Shown one piece after another: positions 27,176-35,695 of a stretch of DNA of 64,000 bases (positions are counted from its first letter, which is position 1; the number at the start of each line of letters is the position of its first letter). A program made the translations under genes and the position numbers. This DNA is from Accumulibacter appositus (GTDB taxonomy: Bacteria; Pseudomonadota; Gammaproteobacteria; Burkholderiales; Rhodocyclaceae), in NCBI RefSeq assembly GCF_035440685.1, contig NZ_DAORMW010000030.1, one strand, 5' to 3'. The notes beneath the pieces are model-generated. The model had not been told where the DNA came from. It did not search any database and worked only from the letters and a program-made list of their open reading frames with translations.

Positions 27176-27913
27176 TCACCCCAGCTCATTGCGATAATGA
27201 TGATTGCGTGTCGAATAGAAGCCCCGACGCCATTCCACCGGCTTTTGGCCATAGGTGAAGGTCACGCGCTCGACCAGTAGCAGCGGGCTCCCCTCGGCAA
27301 TTTGCAGCAGCTCGGCGCTAACTCGGTCGGCCGCTACGGCGCGCAGTCGCTCGTCGGCACGGACCATGCAGACACCATAGCGACTTTCGAACAGGCCGTA
27401 GAGCGACTCACCCGCCCGCACCACTTCCAGCGTCAGGTCGGGGAACAACTCACTCGAAAGATAGATTTCATCGAAGACCACCGGCTCATCGCCCAGCTTC
27501 AGGAGGCGGCGCAGAATGGTGATCGGCGCACCTGGATCGAGGGCCAGCTTGCGGGCCACGTCGGGGCCAGCCTTGGCACGCCAGCATTCGAGCGGAACGC
27601 TCTTCGAGACCAGCGGAACACCGTCATTCGGCACCAAACGCAGAAAACGGAAAGCCGAACCGGGATCCTTGTGCGTCGCAACGAAGGTGCCCTTGCCCTG
27701 CTGACGGACCAGGAGATTCTCGGCCGCCATTTCGTCGATCGCTTTGCGAACGGTGCCCTGACTGACGCCAAAGCGGCCGGCGAGCTCCGATTCGCTGGGA
27801 ATCGCGTCGCCCGGACCCCACTCACCAGACTCCAGATTGCCCATGATCAATTGCTTGATCTGCCGATAGAGCGGGCTGAAAGTCGGAGCGTGCAATGACG
27901 AGGCGCGGTTCAT
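27176..27913 (-). CDS. GntR/HutC-family transcriptional regulator
   Basis: 245-residue regulator. Residues about 12-78 are a GntR winged helix (PLYRQIKQLIMGNLESGEWG, IPSESELAGRFGVSQGTVRK, QGKGTFVA), and about 95-240 a UTRA ligand-binding domain (PVVFDEIYLSSELFPDLTLE and YGLFESRYGVCMVRADERLR). It sits upstream of sdhC on the same strand and divergent from mdh, an order I know from other betaproteobacteria, so control of the sdh and mdh genes in response to a TCA intermediate is likely but unproven. ATAAGA-type half-sites lie in the gap to mdh. Confidence 0.92.
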   Translation of the reverse strand: MNRASSLHAPTFSPLYRQIKQLIMGNLESGEWGPGDAIPSESELAGRFGVSQGTVRKAIDEMAAENLLVRQQGKGTFVATHKDPGSAFRFLRLVPNDGVPLVSKSVPLECWRAKAGPDVARKLALDPGAPITILRRLLKLGDEPVVFDEIYLSSELFPDLTLEVVRAGESLYGLFESRYGVCMVRADERLRAVAADRVSAELLQIAEGSPLLLVERVTFTYGQKPVEWRRGFYSTRNHHYRNELG

Positions 27914-27976
27914 GGAAAGCTATTTCAGCACAATTTCGCCTTCCCGTCCATCTCGTTCTTGTCATTGATATTATAT

Positions 27977-27989
27977 ATAAGACATAAGA
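27977..27989. promoter_or_regulatory. candidate operator, tandem ATAAGA half-sites
   Basis: ATAAGA-C-ATAAGA at 27977-27989 is a direct repeat in the gntR-mdh spacer, and its inverse TCTTAT recurs at 28025-28030 over the mdh -10 box. The placement suits a regulator site, plausibly for the divergent GntR protein. This is inference from position and repetition only. Confidence 0.4.
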
Positions 27990-28003
27990 TAGACGATTGA
28001 AAT

Positions 28004-28033
28004 TTGACAGCCCGCGCCTCCGGGTCTTATGAT
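28004..28033 (+). promoter_or_regulatory. sigma-70 promoter of mdh
   Basis: TTGACA at 28004-28009, an 18-base spacer, and TATGAT at 28028-28033 form a near-consensus promoter about 137 bases upstream of the mdh start. A candidate operator half-site overlaps the -10 box. Confidence 0.7.
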
Positions 28034-28169
28034 TGGTCAGATTCGGCGCCCCGGGCAGCAAACGCGCCTACGGGCATCGCCGATCGTTTTTTGCTGCAAT
28101 TCATTGCTTGCTTGCCCGTTTCATCGTTTTCGATTCTTCTCGCTCACCATCAACGACAGGAGCCGTATC

Positions 28170-29156
28170 ATGTCCAAAGCCCCCATGCGCGTCGCGGTCA
28201 CCGGCGCTGCCGGCCAAATCGGTTACAGCCTGCTTTTCCGGATCGCTTCCGGCGAAATGCTCGGCAAGGATCAGCCGGTCATTCTTCAACTGCTCGACCT
28301 TCCACAAGCTCAGAAGGCCTGCCAGGGCGTGATCATGGAACTCGACGATTGCGCATTCCCGATGCTCGCCGGAATGTTCGCCACCGACGATCCCAACGTC
28401 GCCTTCAAGGATGCCGACGTCTGTCTGCTGGTTGGCGCACGTCCGCGCGGCCCGGGCATGGAACGTGCCGACCTGTTGACCGCCAACGGCGCCATCTTCA
28501 CCGTCCAAGGCAAAGCAATCGCCGAGAACGCCAAGGAAGACGTCCGTGTTCTGGTCGTCGGCAACCCCTGCAATACGAACGCCCTGATCGCCGGGTCCGC
28601 GGCGAAGAAAGTCGGTCGCACCAACCCGGCCAACTACCATGGCATGCTGCGTCTGGATCATAACCGCGCCCTCTCGCAACTCGCCGCAAAGACCGGCCGG
28701 CCAGTGGCCAGCTTCAAGCAGCTCGCCGTCTGGGGCAACCATTCGCCGACGATGTACGCCGATTACCGCAACTGCACGTCGAACGGCGAAAACGTCAAAG
28801 ATCTGATCAATGATCCGGTCTGGAACAACGACGTCTTCCTGCCGACGGTCGGCAAGCGCGGCGCCGCGATCATCGACGCCCGCGGCCTGTCCTCGGCAGC
28901 CTCGGCGGCCAATGCGGCCATCGACCACATGCGTGACTGGGTCCTCGGTTCCGACGAATGGGTGACCATGGGCGTCCCGTCCGACGGCTCCTACGACATC
29001 CCGGCGGGTATCGTTTTCGGCTTCCCCTGCGAATGCAAGGGCGGCTCCTTCAAGATCATCCAGGGTATCGAGATCGACGGCTACTCGCGCGAGAAGATCA
29101 ACAAGACGCTCAAGGAACTGACCGACGAAGCCGAGGCGGTAAAAGACATGCTCTGA
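28170..29156 (+). CDS. mdh: malate dehydrogenase
   Basis: 328-residue NAD-dependent malate dehydrogenase of the larger, cytosolic-MDH-like type. VAVTGAAGQIGYSLLFRIAS is the NAD-binding fold; GARPRGPGMERADLL carries the mobile-loop arginines; HGMLRLDHNRA and WGNHSPTMYADY hold the catalytic Asp-His pair. The ATG at 28170 has AGGAG 7 bases upstream; the frame upstream to 28029 contains the promoter and is not coding. It completes the TCA cluster from the opposite strand and ends at a strong terminator. Confidence 0.97.
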   Translation: MSKAPMRVAVTGAAGQIGYSLLFRIASGEMLGKDQPVILQLLDLPQAQKACQGVIMELDDCAFPMLAGMFATDDPNVAFKDADVCLLVGARPRGPGMERADLLTANGAIFTVQGKAIAENAKEDVRVLVVGNPCNTNALIAGSAAKKVGRTNPANYHGMLRLDHNRALSQLAAKTGRPVASFKQLAVWGNHSPTMYADYRNCTSNGENVKDLINDPVWNNDVFLPTVGKRGAAIIDARGLSSAASAANAAIDHMRDWVLGSDEWVTMGVPSDGSYDIPAGIVFGFPCECKGGSFKIIQGIEIDGYSREKINKTLKELTDEAEAVKDML

Positions 29157-29178
29157 GCGAACTTCGCTCACGACGAGA

Positions 29179-29205
29179 AGCCGCGGCTGGTCCGCGGCTT
29201 TTTTT
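29179..29205 (+). terminator. Rho-independent terminator after mdh
   Basis: AGCCGCGG/CCGCGGCT, an 8-bp perfect stem with a 5-base loop, is followed by seven T (29199-29205). A second small hairpin (TGAGCGA/TCGCTCA, 29154-29170) overlaps the mdh stop codon. Confidence 0.93.
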
Positions 29206-29276
29206 CGCCCGCCCCCGCCGCGCAGCAGCGCGGTAGAATGTGGCTCTCCGACGAACCTGACCGTATCGACAAAGCC

Positions 29277-30260
29277 ATGCGCCATCCCAGCCAAGTCCTC
29301 TTTGCAGGCGAAAAGCCCTTTCCGATGATCCCCGCCGTCGACCACTACGCGGGCTCCGAAAAGCTGATCAACAAGGCCCTGCAGCTGCAGCACGAGTTGG
29401 GTCCGATCTTCGACGTCACCTGCGATTGCGAGGACGGCGCACCGGCCGGCGCCGATCGCGATCATGCGACGATGGTGGCCGAGCTGATCATGAGCGATGC
29501 CAATCGCCATGGCCGGGTGGGTGTGCGCATCCACGACATCGCCCATCAAGGCTGGCAGCAGGACATCGAGATCATTGTCGCCGGCGCTGGCCAGCGCCTG
29601 GCCTTCGTGACGCTGCCCAAGGTCAGCAGTGGCGAAGACGTGCGCATCCAGCTCGATGCCTTGCGGCGCGCGGCGGCCGCCGCCGGCCTGGAACGTCCGA
29701 TCCCGGCACATGTACTGATCGAAACCTACGGCGCCTTGCGGGATGTCTGGGAGATCGCCGCGCTGCCGGAGGTCGAATCGCTCGATTTCGGACTGATGGA
29801 TTTCGTCAGCGGCCACCACGGCGCCATTCCGGCGTCGGCCATGCGCAGCCCCGGACAGTTCGAGCACCCGCTGATCGTTCGCGCCAAGTGCGAAATCTCG
29901 GCCGCAGCGCTGGCCAACGGCGCCGTCCCGTCGCACAACGTGACCACCGAACTGCGCGATCTCGACTTCATCCGCAACGACGCGCGGCGCGCACGCAATG
30001 AATTCGGCTATCTGCGCATGTGGAGCATCCACCCCAACCAGATTCGCCCGATCATCGACATGATGCGCCCCGATTTCTCGGAAGTTGAAAGTGCAGCCGA
30101 GATCCTGATCGCCGCACAGGATGGCGACTGGGGACCGATCCAGCACCAGGGCCTGCTGCACGACCGCGCTTCCTATCGCTATTACTGGGAGCTTCTCGCA
30201 CGGGCCCAGACCACCGGCATGACCCTGCCCGGCGCAGCGCAGCAGCGTTTTTTCGCCTGA
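29277..30260 (+). CDS. HpcH/HpaI aldolase-citrate lyase (CitE/malyl-CoA lyase-like) protein
   Basis: About 327 residues of the CitE superfamily. FDVTCDCEDGAPAGADRDHA carries the metal-binding acidic residues; VRIHDIAHQGWQQDIEIIV, IPAHVLIETYGALRDVWEIA and MWSIHPNQIRPIIDMM match substrate- and CoA-binding segments of malyl-CoA/citryl-CoA lyases. The start at 29277 (MRHPSQVLFAGEKP) fits the family better than the first Met at 29238; no strong Shine-Dalgarno. It follows mdh and its terminator. It may cleave malyl-CoA or a related acyl-CoA; the substrate is not fixed by sequence. Confidence 0.85.
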   Translation: MRHPSQVLFAGEKPFPMIPAVDHYAGSEKLINKALQLQHELGPIFDVTCDCEDGAPAGADRDHATMVAELIMSDANRHGRVGVRIHDIAHQGWQQDIEIIVAGAGQRLAFVTLPKVSSGEDVRIQLDALRRAAAAAGLERPIPAHVLIETYGALRDVWEIAALPEVESLDFGLMDFVSGHHGAIPASAMRSPGQFEHPLIVRAKCEISAAALANGAVPSHNVTTELRDLDFIRNDARRARNEFGYLRMWSIHPNQIRPIIDMMRPDFSEVESAAEILIAAQDGDWGPIQHQGLLHDRASYRYYWELLARAQTTGMTLPGAAQQRFFA

Positions 30261-30268
30261 GAGAAAGC

Positions 30269-30631
30269 GTGGACCTGCTGACACTGACCAGCAAGGTTCT
30301 GGAGTTTCGCGACCAGAGGAACTGGGCGCAGTTCCACAGCCTGCGCAACCTGATCGTTTCGCTCAATCTCGAAGCCAGCGAACTGCTCGAATTGACGCAA
30401 TGGAAGAGCGACGCGGACATGGCTGCCATGGCCGCCAGCGGTGAAGCACAGGAAGCGCTACGTGATGAATGCGCCGATGTGCTGCTCTATCTGCTGCTGA
30501 TCGCCGAGCGCGCCGGCATCGACCTGGAAGCCGCCGCGCACGCCAAGCTGCTCAAAAACGCCGCGAAGTATCCGATCGAAAGCAGCTACGGATCGAGCCG
30601 CAAGTACCTGGCGGAGGCTGGCAAGGGCTGA
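30269..30631 (+). CDS. MazG-like nucleotide pyrophosphohydrolase
   Basis: 120-residue all-alpha NTP pyrophosphohydrolase of the MazG/dCTPase (RS21-C6) group. Metal ligands lie in LEASELLELTQW and LRDECADVLLYLLL, the EExxE...ExxD pattern. It begins with GTG at 30269, 8 bases after the previous stop, with GAGAAAG directly upstream. Likely removes non-canonical or excess nucleotides such as dCTP analogues (family inference). Confidence 0.88.
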   Translation: MDLLTLTSKVLEFRDQRNWAQFHSLRNLIVSLNLEASELLELTQWKSDADMAAMAASGEAQEALRDECADVLLYLLLIAERAGIDLEAAAHAKLLKNAAKYPIESSYGSSRKYLAEAGKG

Positions 30632-30702
30632 TCGCCTTGCACGGACGCGACCCCGCGGGGTTCAAGGCGACGCCGCCGCGCCGCAGGCGCACCGGTCACT
30701 GT

Positions 30703-31548
30703 TCACGAGGCCTGGCTATCGAGCGTAAAGCCGGCGCCCGCATCCAGCCCGAGCACCTTGACCAGCCACGGCATCACCTCCTGAAGGCTGGCCTGCAAAG
30801 TCCACGGCGGGTTGACCACGAAAACGCCGCTGCCGTGCATCCCGAAGCCATCGGCCGCCGGTGTCCGTACACGCAGCGTGACGTGCAGCCAGCTGCTCGC
30901 CGGCAATCGTTTCAACCGTCCCGGCAGGTCGTGCGCTTCGAGCCGGGTCAGCTGTGGATACCATAGCTGGTAAGTACCCCCCGGGAAACGCTGCAGCGAA
31001 TCCTTGAGCGCCAGCACGACGCGCTCATAGTCGTGCTTTTCCTCGTACGCCGGGTCGATCAGCACCAACGCGCGCCGCGGTGGTGGTGGCAACACCGCTT
31101 TCAGGCCGGCGAAGCCGTCGCTATGCTCGACGATCACCCGCGCCCCCTCGCCCGCGAAATGCTTGCGCAGATGCAGGACGTCGCGGCTGTGCAACTCGAA
31201 AAGCCGCAAACGGTCCTGCGCACGCATGCTTGCCAAAGCCAGATCGGGCGAACCCGGGTACAGTTTCAGAGCGCCATTGAGGTTGCTCGCGCGCAGCACA
31301 TCCAGATAGTCGGCAACCGCCGGCGGCAAATCCTGCCGCCCCCAAAGCCGAGCGATCCCGTCACGGTGCTCGCCGAGCTTGGACGCCTGCGCCGAATCCA
31401 GCGCATAGGAACCCGCCCCGGCGTGGGTATCCACGTACCAGAAGGCTTTTTCCTTGCGGCCGAGGTAACGCGTCAACTGGACCAGCACCAGATGCTTCAG
31501 GACATCGGCGTGGTTGCCGGCATGAAAGGCGTGACGATAGCTGAGCAT
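30703..31548 (-). CDS. rlmJ: 23S rRNA (adenine-N6)-methyltransferase RlmJ
   Basis: 281-residue SAM-dependent methyltransferase that modifies A2030 of 23S rRNA. The N-terminal MLSYRHAFHAGNHADVLKH is diagnostic; VDTHAGAGSYALDSAQA is the SAM site and LVLIDPAYEEKHDY the catalytic DPxY motif. Length is as expected. Monocistronic; its upstream spacer carries a copy of the dispersed repeat. Confidence 0.95.
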   Translation of the reverse strand: MLSYRHAFHAGNHADVLKHLVLVQLTRYLGRKEKAFWYVDTHAGAGSYALDSAQASKLGEHRDGIARLWGRQDLPPAVADYLDVLRASNLNGALKLYPGSPDLALASMRAQDRLRLFELHSRDVLHLRKHFAGEGARVIVEHSDGFAGLKAVLPPPPRRALVLIDPAYEEKHDYERVVLALKDSLQRFPGGTYQLWYPQLTRLEAHDLPGRLKRLPASSWLHVTLRVRTPAADGFGMHGSGVFVVNPPWTLQASLQEVMPWLVKVLGLDAGAGFTLDSQAS

Positions 31549-31560
31549 CGACTAATGCCC

Positions 31561-31751
31561 CTTACTGTGAAAGTCGCGGGAGCGACTCACGAAACTCCCG
31601 TCTCCCCTTGCGGGGTGAGGCGGGGAATACAGGGAGCATGCTCCCTGCCCGGCGAACGATTCCGGCGTGCAAGCCGGAATCCCCACTGCAAAAGAAGAGG
31701 GAAACGGTCATGACTTTCATGATCAGGGGCATCTCGACGTCATGACCGTTA
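31561..31751 (-). repeat. dispersed intergenic repeat, copy A (with internal insertion)
   Basis: Read on the minus strand this copy has the same modules as copy B at 44.7 kb: an 11-bp perfect inverted repeat (31704-31714 and 31739-31749), a GC-rich middle hairpin and the AGTCGC/GCGACT hairpin (31572-31587). About 75 extra bases in the middle hold a perfect 18-base palindrome (31630-31647) and an 8-bp stem-loop (31659-31680), which look like another element inserted into the repeat. Confidence 0.8.
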
Positions 31752-31790
31752 GCGCGAACGGCAGGAAAAGCGCGAGTCAACGGCAAGAAC

Positions 31791-33035
31791 CTACTCGGGA
31801 GCCAGAATCTTGCCGTCGGTGCTGAACTGATAGTCGCGGAAGATGTGCTCGGCGTTGAGCAGCTGGTAGCTGCCGTCGGGCAGGCGGCGGGAGGTATCCT
31901 TGAGGCGATAGGTGTAGTGACCACAGGTCCAGCAATCGAAGTTGCGCATCTGCGTGCAAAGACAGGTCTTGTCCCTGACCGCTATTCGCTTGACGCCCGG
32001 ATTCGCCTCGACCTCGCGGTTATAGGCGTTGATGTACGAACAGTTGCCAGTGCTGTCGAGAAGGTAGCCGTAAGCCTCGCAATTCGGCCGAATACCATCG
32101 CCGATCGCCGGGCTGTTGCTGAGCATGCGCATCGGATAGCCGGTCGGCGAAATCTGGTTGACTTCGATCTGCTCTTCACTGGCTTCGAAATAGCGCTGCT
32201 TGACATCCTCCGGAAGACCGCATTCCCGAGAGACGGTAAAGCGCGTCGCCACCTGCACGGCGGCCGCTCCCTGCTCGAGAAACGACACCGCGTCGCTGCC
32301 GGTGAAGATGCCGCCGGCCGGAATCACCGGAATGTTCAGCTGCTCGGCCTGCAGGTAACGATGAATCTCGGCGAAGATGGTCGCCAGATCGTAGTCTGCC
32401 CAGTCCATGCCGAAACCCAGGTGGCCACCCGCCAGCGGCCCTTCGACCACCACATAGTCAGGCAGGCGCTTGCAACGTGCCGTCTTGCGCAGAAAGAGCT
32501 GTAGCGCGCGCAGCGACGAGACGATGATCCCCAGCTTGGCGTCGCGGAAACGCGGATGATCCTCGATCAGCGCGAAGGAGCCGAGATGCAGTCCGGCGGC
32601 CAGGGTGATGCCGTCGGCGCCGGCGTCCAAAGCGCCTTGCATACGCACGCGCAGGGTTTCCCGCGGCGAGTTCATGGTCAGCTTTTCCATGCAGTTGACG
32701 AAGATCAGGCCTTCGCCCCGCTTCGCCTCCATGGTCTTGCCGACGTGCATTCGGGTCGCCTCGGCGAGCTGGTCGAGATCGAAACGGACGACCGACTTGT
32801 CGGAATTGGCGACGTTGAATTTGTACTGCTTGAGTTTGTCCTTGACGAACTTGGCGTTGAAGCGTCGATCGGCAACGGTATTCACCATCGCATCGGAAAT
32901 ATGTCCCACCCCACCCAGGCGAGCCGCTTCAAGCGCCAGCTCGGCCGTCGAAATGTCGACCCCCATGCCGCCGATCATGATCGGCACCAGTTCCTTGTCG
33001 CCAAACTTCAGACGGAAATCATCAACGCACTTCAT
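31791..33035 (-). CDS. nitronate monooxygenase / 2-nitropropane dioxygenase-like flavoprotein
   Basis: 414-residue TIM-barrel FMN protein. PIMIGGMGVDISTAELALEA opens the barrel, DAGADGITLAAGLHLGSFAL and IPVIPAGGIFTGSDAVSFLEQGA match the FMN phosphate site of the NMO family. The C-terminal 70 residues hold a cysteine cluster (CLCTQMRNFDCWTC) that is not part of simple NMOs and may bind a metal or Fe-S cluster. The ATG at 33035 follows GGAAGGA; the longer frame to 33287 lacks support. Substrate unknown; divergent from folE. Confidence 0.85.
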   Translation of the reverse strand: MKCVDDFRLKFGDKELVPIMIGGMGVDISTAELALEAARLGGVGHISDAMVNTVADRRFNAKFVKDKLKQYKFNVANSDKSVVRFDLDQLAEATRMHVGKTMEAKRGEGLIFVNCMEKLTMNSPRETLRVRMQGALDAGADGITLAAGLHLGSFALIEDHPRFRDAKLGIIVSSLRALQLFLRKTARCKRLPDYVVVEGPLAGGHLGFGMDWADYDLATIFAEIHRYLQAEQLNIPVIPAGGIFTGSDAVSFLEQGAAAVQVATRFTVSRECGLPEDVKQRYFEASEEQIEVNQISPTGYPMRMLSNSPAIGDGIRPNCEAYGYLLDSTGNCSYINAYNREVEANPGVKRIAVRDKTCLCTQMRNFDCWTCGHYTYRLKDTSRRLPDGSYQLLNAEHIFRDYQFSTDGKILAPE

Positions 33036-33285
33036 GCATGTCCTTCCCAACTCGGCCCAGCGTCCTCGGCCTGCCCGACAGGTGATCACAGCCGCTTCCA
33101 CGAACTCGTCATTATCGCTCATCCAGGCCCGCCATGGCTTGCTGGATGCAAGGAAATCGCAATCCGCCGGCACTCTGCGAAACGAATTGGCAGCAGGCGG
33201 CAGAGGAGGAGCCGCAGCGAAGCGGCAGCCAAACAATCGCGCGTGTATCATGCCCACTCCCGGAGACGCCAAACGGAGCCTCGCC

Positions 33286-33945
33286 ATGTCCGACTGCAGC
33301 AGCCACGATCAGGCAATCCCGCTCGCCACCGACATCGGTATCGCGCGCCAGGGCACTTTCGACGCCGCCGCTTTCGAGCGCGCCATCGCCGATCTGCTCG
33401 GCGCCTGCGGCCTTGACGCCGCTGGCCCGCACATGGGCCGAACCCCGCAGCGCGTGCGCGAACTCTGGCAGCGCCGCCTGCTCGGCGGTTACGACCTCGA
33501 CCCGGCGGAAGCGCTCGGCGAAGGCTTTGCCGATCCGCGTGGCGACATGGTCGTGGTGCGCGGTATCGCCGTGCACGGCGTCTGTCCGCACCATCTGGTC
33601 CCCTTTCGCGGTCTGGCGCACGTCGCCTACCTGCCCGGCGGCCGGCTGCACGGCTTTGGTCGCATTGCCCGCCTGGTCGACGCCATTGGCCACCGCTTCA
33701 CCTATCAGGAATGGATGACTCGCGACATCGCCGAAGCCCTGATGCGGCACGGCAAGGCGCGCGGCGCCGCCTGTGTCGTCGAAGCCGAACAGCTGTGCCT
33801 GCTGCTCGGCGAAGATCGGCGCGGTGACGAACGGGTGATCACCCAGGCGTTCACCGGCGAGTTCCAACACTCCGAACACTCAGAACACGCCGCGCAGGCG
33901 CGCAACGAATTCCTGCGCGCTATCGCCAGCGGCCGCCGCGAGTAA
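33286..33945 (+). CDS. folE: GTP cyclohydrolase I-type protein
   Basis: 219-residue FolE family protein. The zinc site has Cys100, His102 and His103 in VCPHHLVPFRGLAHVAYLPG with a second Cys in AEQLCLLL; the usual CEHH is CPHH here, a variant I associate with a FolE subgroup. LHGFGRIARLVDAIGHRFTYQ and the QEWMTRDIAEALM helix are conserved. It would make 7,8-dihydroneopterin triphosphate for folate or pterin synthesis. CGGAG lies 7 bases before the ATG at 33286; an in-frame ATG at 33250 is the alternative. Confidence 0.88.
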   Translation: MSDCSSHDQAIPLATDIGIARQGTFDAAAFERAIADLLGACGLDAAGPHMGRTPQRVRELWQRRLLGGYDLDPAEALGEGFADPRGDMVVVRGIAVHGVCPHHLVPFRGLAHVAYLPGGRLHGFGRIARLVDAIGHRFTYQEWMTRDIAEALMRHGKARGAACVVEAEQLCLLLGEDRRGDERVITQAFTGEFQHSEHSEHAAQARNEFLRAIASGRRE

Positions 33946-34254
33946 GGAAACGCGAACGCCAGCGCAGCTGTCCAGCGTCGTCGCGACCTGTCACCGCCGA
34001 TGGTGCCGACGACACAAGAGGCTGCCATGGCGCCATTGCCGATTGCGGTGCCGACGCCATCATCAACACCTTCACCGATCCGGGCATCCAGTAATCCAGG
34101 TGGACAACTTGCACCTGCGCCATGAAGCAGGACGGGAACAAGGGCGTTCGCGCAGAAACCCTTGGAAATTGCCCTGTTGCTGTTAGAAGATGCTGATAGT
34201 GCACCAACACCCCCGTCAACTACAATTGATTGTCAGCCAAGCTATTCCAAATCG
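33946..34254. other. intergenic region upstream of the TIR/MoxR operon
   Basis: 309-base spacer whose last 100 bases are clearly AT-richer than the flanks. A possible -10 box TACAAT (34221-34226) lies just upstream of the first ATG of the TIR operon, but no good -35 is present. One frame reads a short peptide with cysteines, not convincing as a gene. No repeat or RNA seen. Confidence 0.5.
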
Positions 34255-35670
34255 ATGGCAAAAGCGAATATCAAACAGATCGCCGGGCGAAGAATATTCG
34301 TTTCATACTGTCACGCCGACTACTCTGCCGCCTGCAGACTGAACGAAGTTCTCGAGGCAATGTGTCGGCGGCTAGGGGACTCGGCGGTGTTCCTCGATTG
34401 CAAAGGGGACAATCGGCTGATGGCCGGAGACGAATGGAAGGCCAAGATCATGGCCGCGGTTAATTCTGCCAACGTTTTTGTCATCCTGATGAGCACGTCT
34501 TTTCATGCTTCACCGTTTTGCCGTGACGTCGAATTGAAGCGCATGCTGGAACGTCGGAGGCTCGAGCCACATGTAAAAGTGATCGGGATCGCGCTGCACA
34601 AGGTCAATCTGAAGGACTTCTCGGTGGAGGTTGACGGCCAGGCGGTCGCATTGGAGGAGTTACAGTGTCTCCCGCAAGAGTTAACTACGACGGCAGCGGG
34701 TCAACGGCCGGGCTTGAAACCAATCAACCGCTGGCGCTTCGCCAGCGACGCTTGGGTCACGGTCGGCGAGCAGATCGAAGAGACCCTTCTCGCCGACAAC
34801 CACCCGGTTTTTTCTGCACGCGAGACTATGCAGCTTATCGAACCCGCGCTTTCCGCCCCCAAGCCCATTGCCATCCAAGCCAGCCATCTTCCTTACCTTT
34901 GCGACCGGGGCGAACAGCACGACGCGCTGATCGCCACGCTGCTGGCATGGCGCAAGACGAACTTCGTTCGTCCGCTCGTGCTGGTAACCGAAGGACGTAC
35001 CGACGACTGTCTGGGCAAGTGGGTGGAGCGCATGGGACGGCAAGAGATCGTCAAGTCTCTGGGCTTCGAGGAAATGGGCCTGTCGTTCGGCCATTTCAAG
35101 CCCTTTCGGTGGCCGGCAGCGACAGCCGGCTTATCCTCCGTCGAGCAGGCGCGGCAGCGCTTCGTTCGCCAGCTGGCCGATGTGCTTTGTCCGCATCCGC
35201 TGGCGTCGGAGGAGGAGGCGTTCGAGGCACATCTCACCCGTGCGCATCCCACCATGCTGTGGGTCGACTGTTCCGATACTTGCCAGGCGGAACACGCACA
35301 CTGCTCGCTTGAAGGGTTACTGGCCGTTTTGAGCGCCTGTCCGTCGCTGGGCCAGAGAACAATGCTCGTAGTCGCAATCAACCTTATTCGCGAAGCCGCT
35401 GCACCGGCAGATGCCCGCGCGCGGCTGGCGACGGAGTTTCAGTCCGTGATCGATCAGGCCGTTGCAACGGGGGGCGTCCAGGCGGCAATGCTCGGTTCAC
35501 TGCCCGAGTTGGTCGAACCCGACATCAGCTACTGGTCGTTTCACGATGATGTAAACGGCAAGCTGGTCGACGACATCGAAATGCTTACCAAGGCGCTACC
35601 CACCGGCCGCAGTTCCTGGCCCATGCGTACCTTTGCCGAAGTCGCACGCCAGTGGTTCCATCACCACTAA
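34255..35670 (+). CDS. TIR domain protein with inactive STAND (iSTAND) domain
   Basis: 471 residues. Residues about 12-135 form a TIR domain: RRIFVSYCHADYSAACRLNE, VFLDCKGDNRLMAGDEWKAK, NVFVILMSTSFHASPFCRDV, with Glu93 in the CRDVELKRML helix as the candidate NAD-cleaving residue. From about residue 200 a second domain begins with HLPYLCDRGEQHDALIATLL and VRPLVLVTEGRTDDCLGKWV, which I recognise as the P-loop-less iSTAND module used as a scaffold or sensor in conflict systems. The ATG at 34255 is chosen as the first in-frame ATG; the frame opens from TTG at 34162. First gene of a four-gene operon; the next start is 26 bases on, after AAGGAG. Confidence 0.85.
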   Translation: MAKANIKQIAGRRIFVSYCHADYSAACRLNEVLEAMCRRLGDSAVFLDCKGDNRLMAGDEWKAKIMAAVNSANVFVILMSTSFHASPFCRDVELKRMLERRRLEPHVKVIGIALHKVNLKDFSVEVDGQAVALEELQCLPQELTTTAAGQRPGLKPINRWRFASDAWVTVGEQIEETLLADNHPVFSARETMQLIEPALSAPKPIAIQASHLPYLCDRGEQHDALIATLLAWRKTNFVRPLVLVTEGRTDDCLGKWVERMGRQEIVKSLGFEEMGLSFGHFKPFRWPAATAGLSSVEQARQRFVRQLADVLCPHPLASEEEAFEAHLTRAHPTMLWVDCSDTCQAEHAHCSLEGLLAVLSACPSLGQRTMLVVAINLIREAAAPADARARLATEFQSVIDQAVATGGVQAAMLGSLPELVEPDISYWSFHDDVNGKLVDDIEMLTKALPTGRSSWPMRTFAEVARQWFHHH

Positions 35671-35695
35671 GCCAATCAACAAGGAGTAACCGCCG

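Noticed and set aside
28101..30284. Very long minus-strand open frame opposite mdh and the CitE-like gene
   Set aside because: It spans the mdh terminator and promoter, has no recognisable domain, and mirrors the strong codon bias of the real genes on the plus strand.
33990..34095. Short plus frame reading GCHGAIADCGADAIINTF as a gene remnant
   Set aside because: No start, no convincing homology and too short to distinguish from chance.
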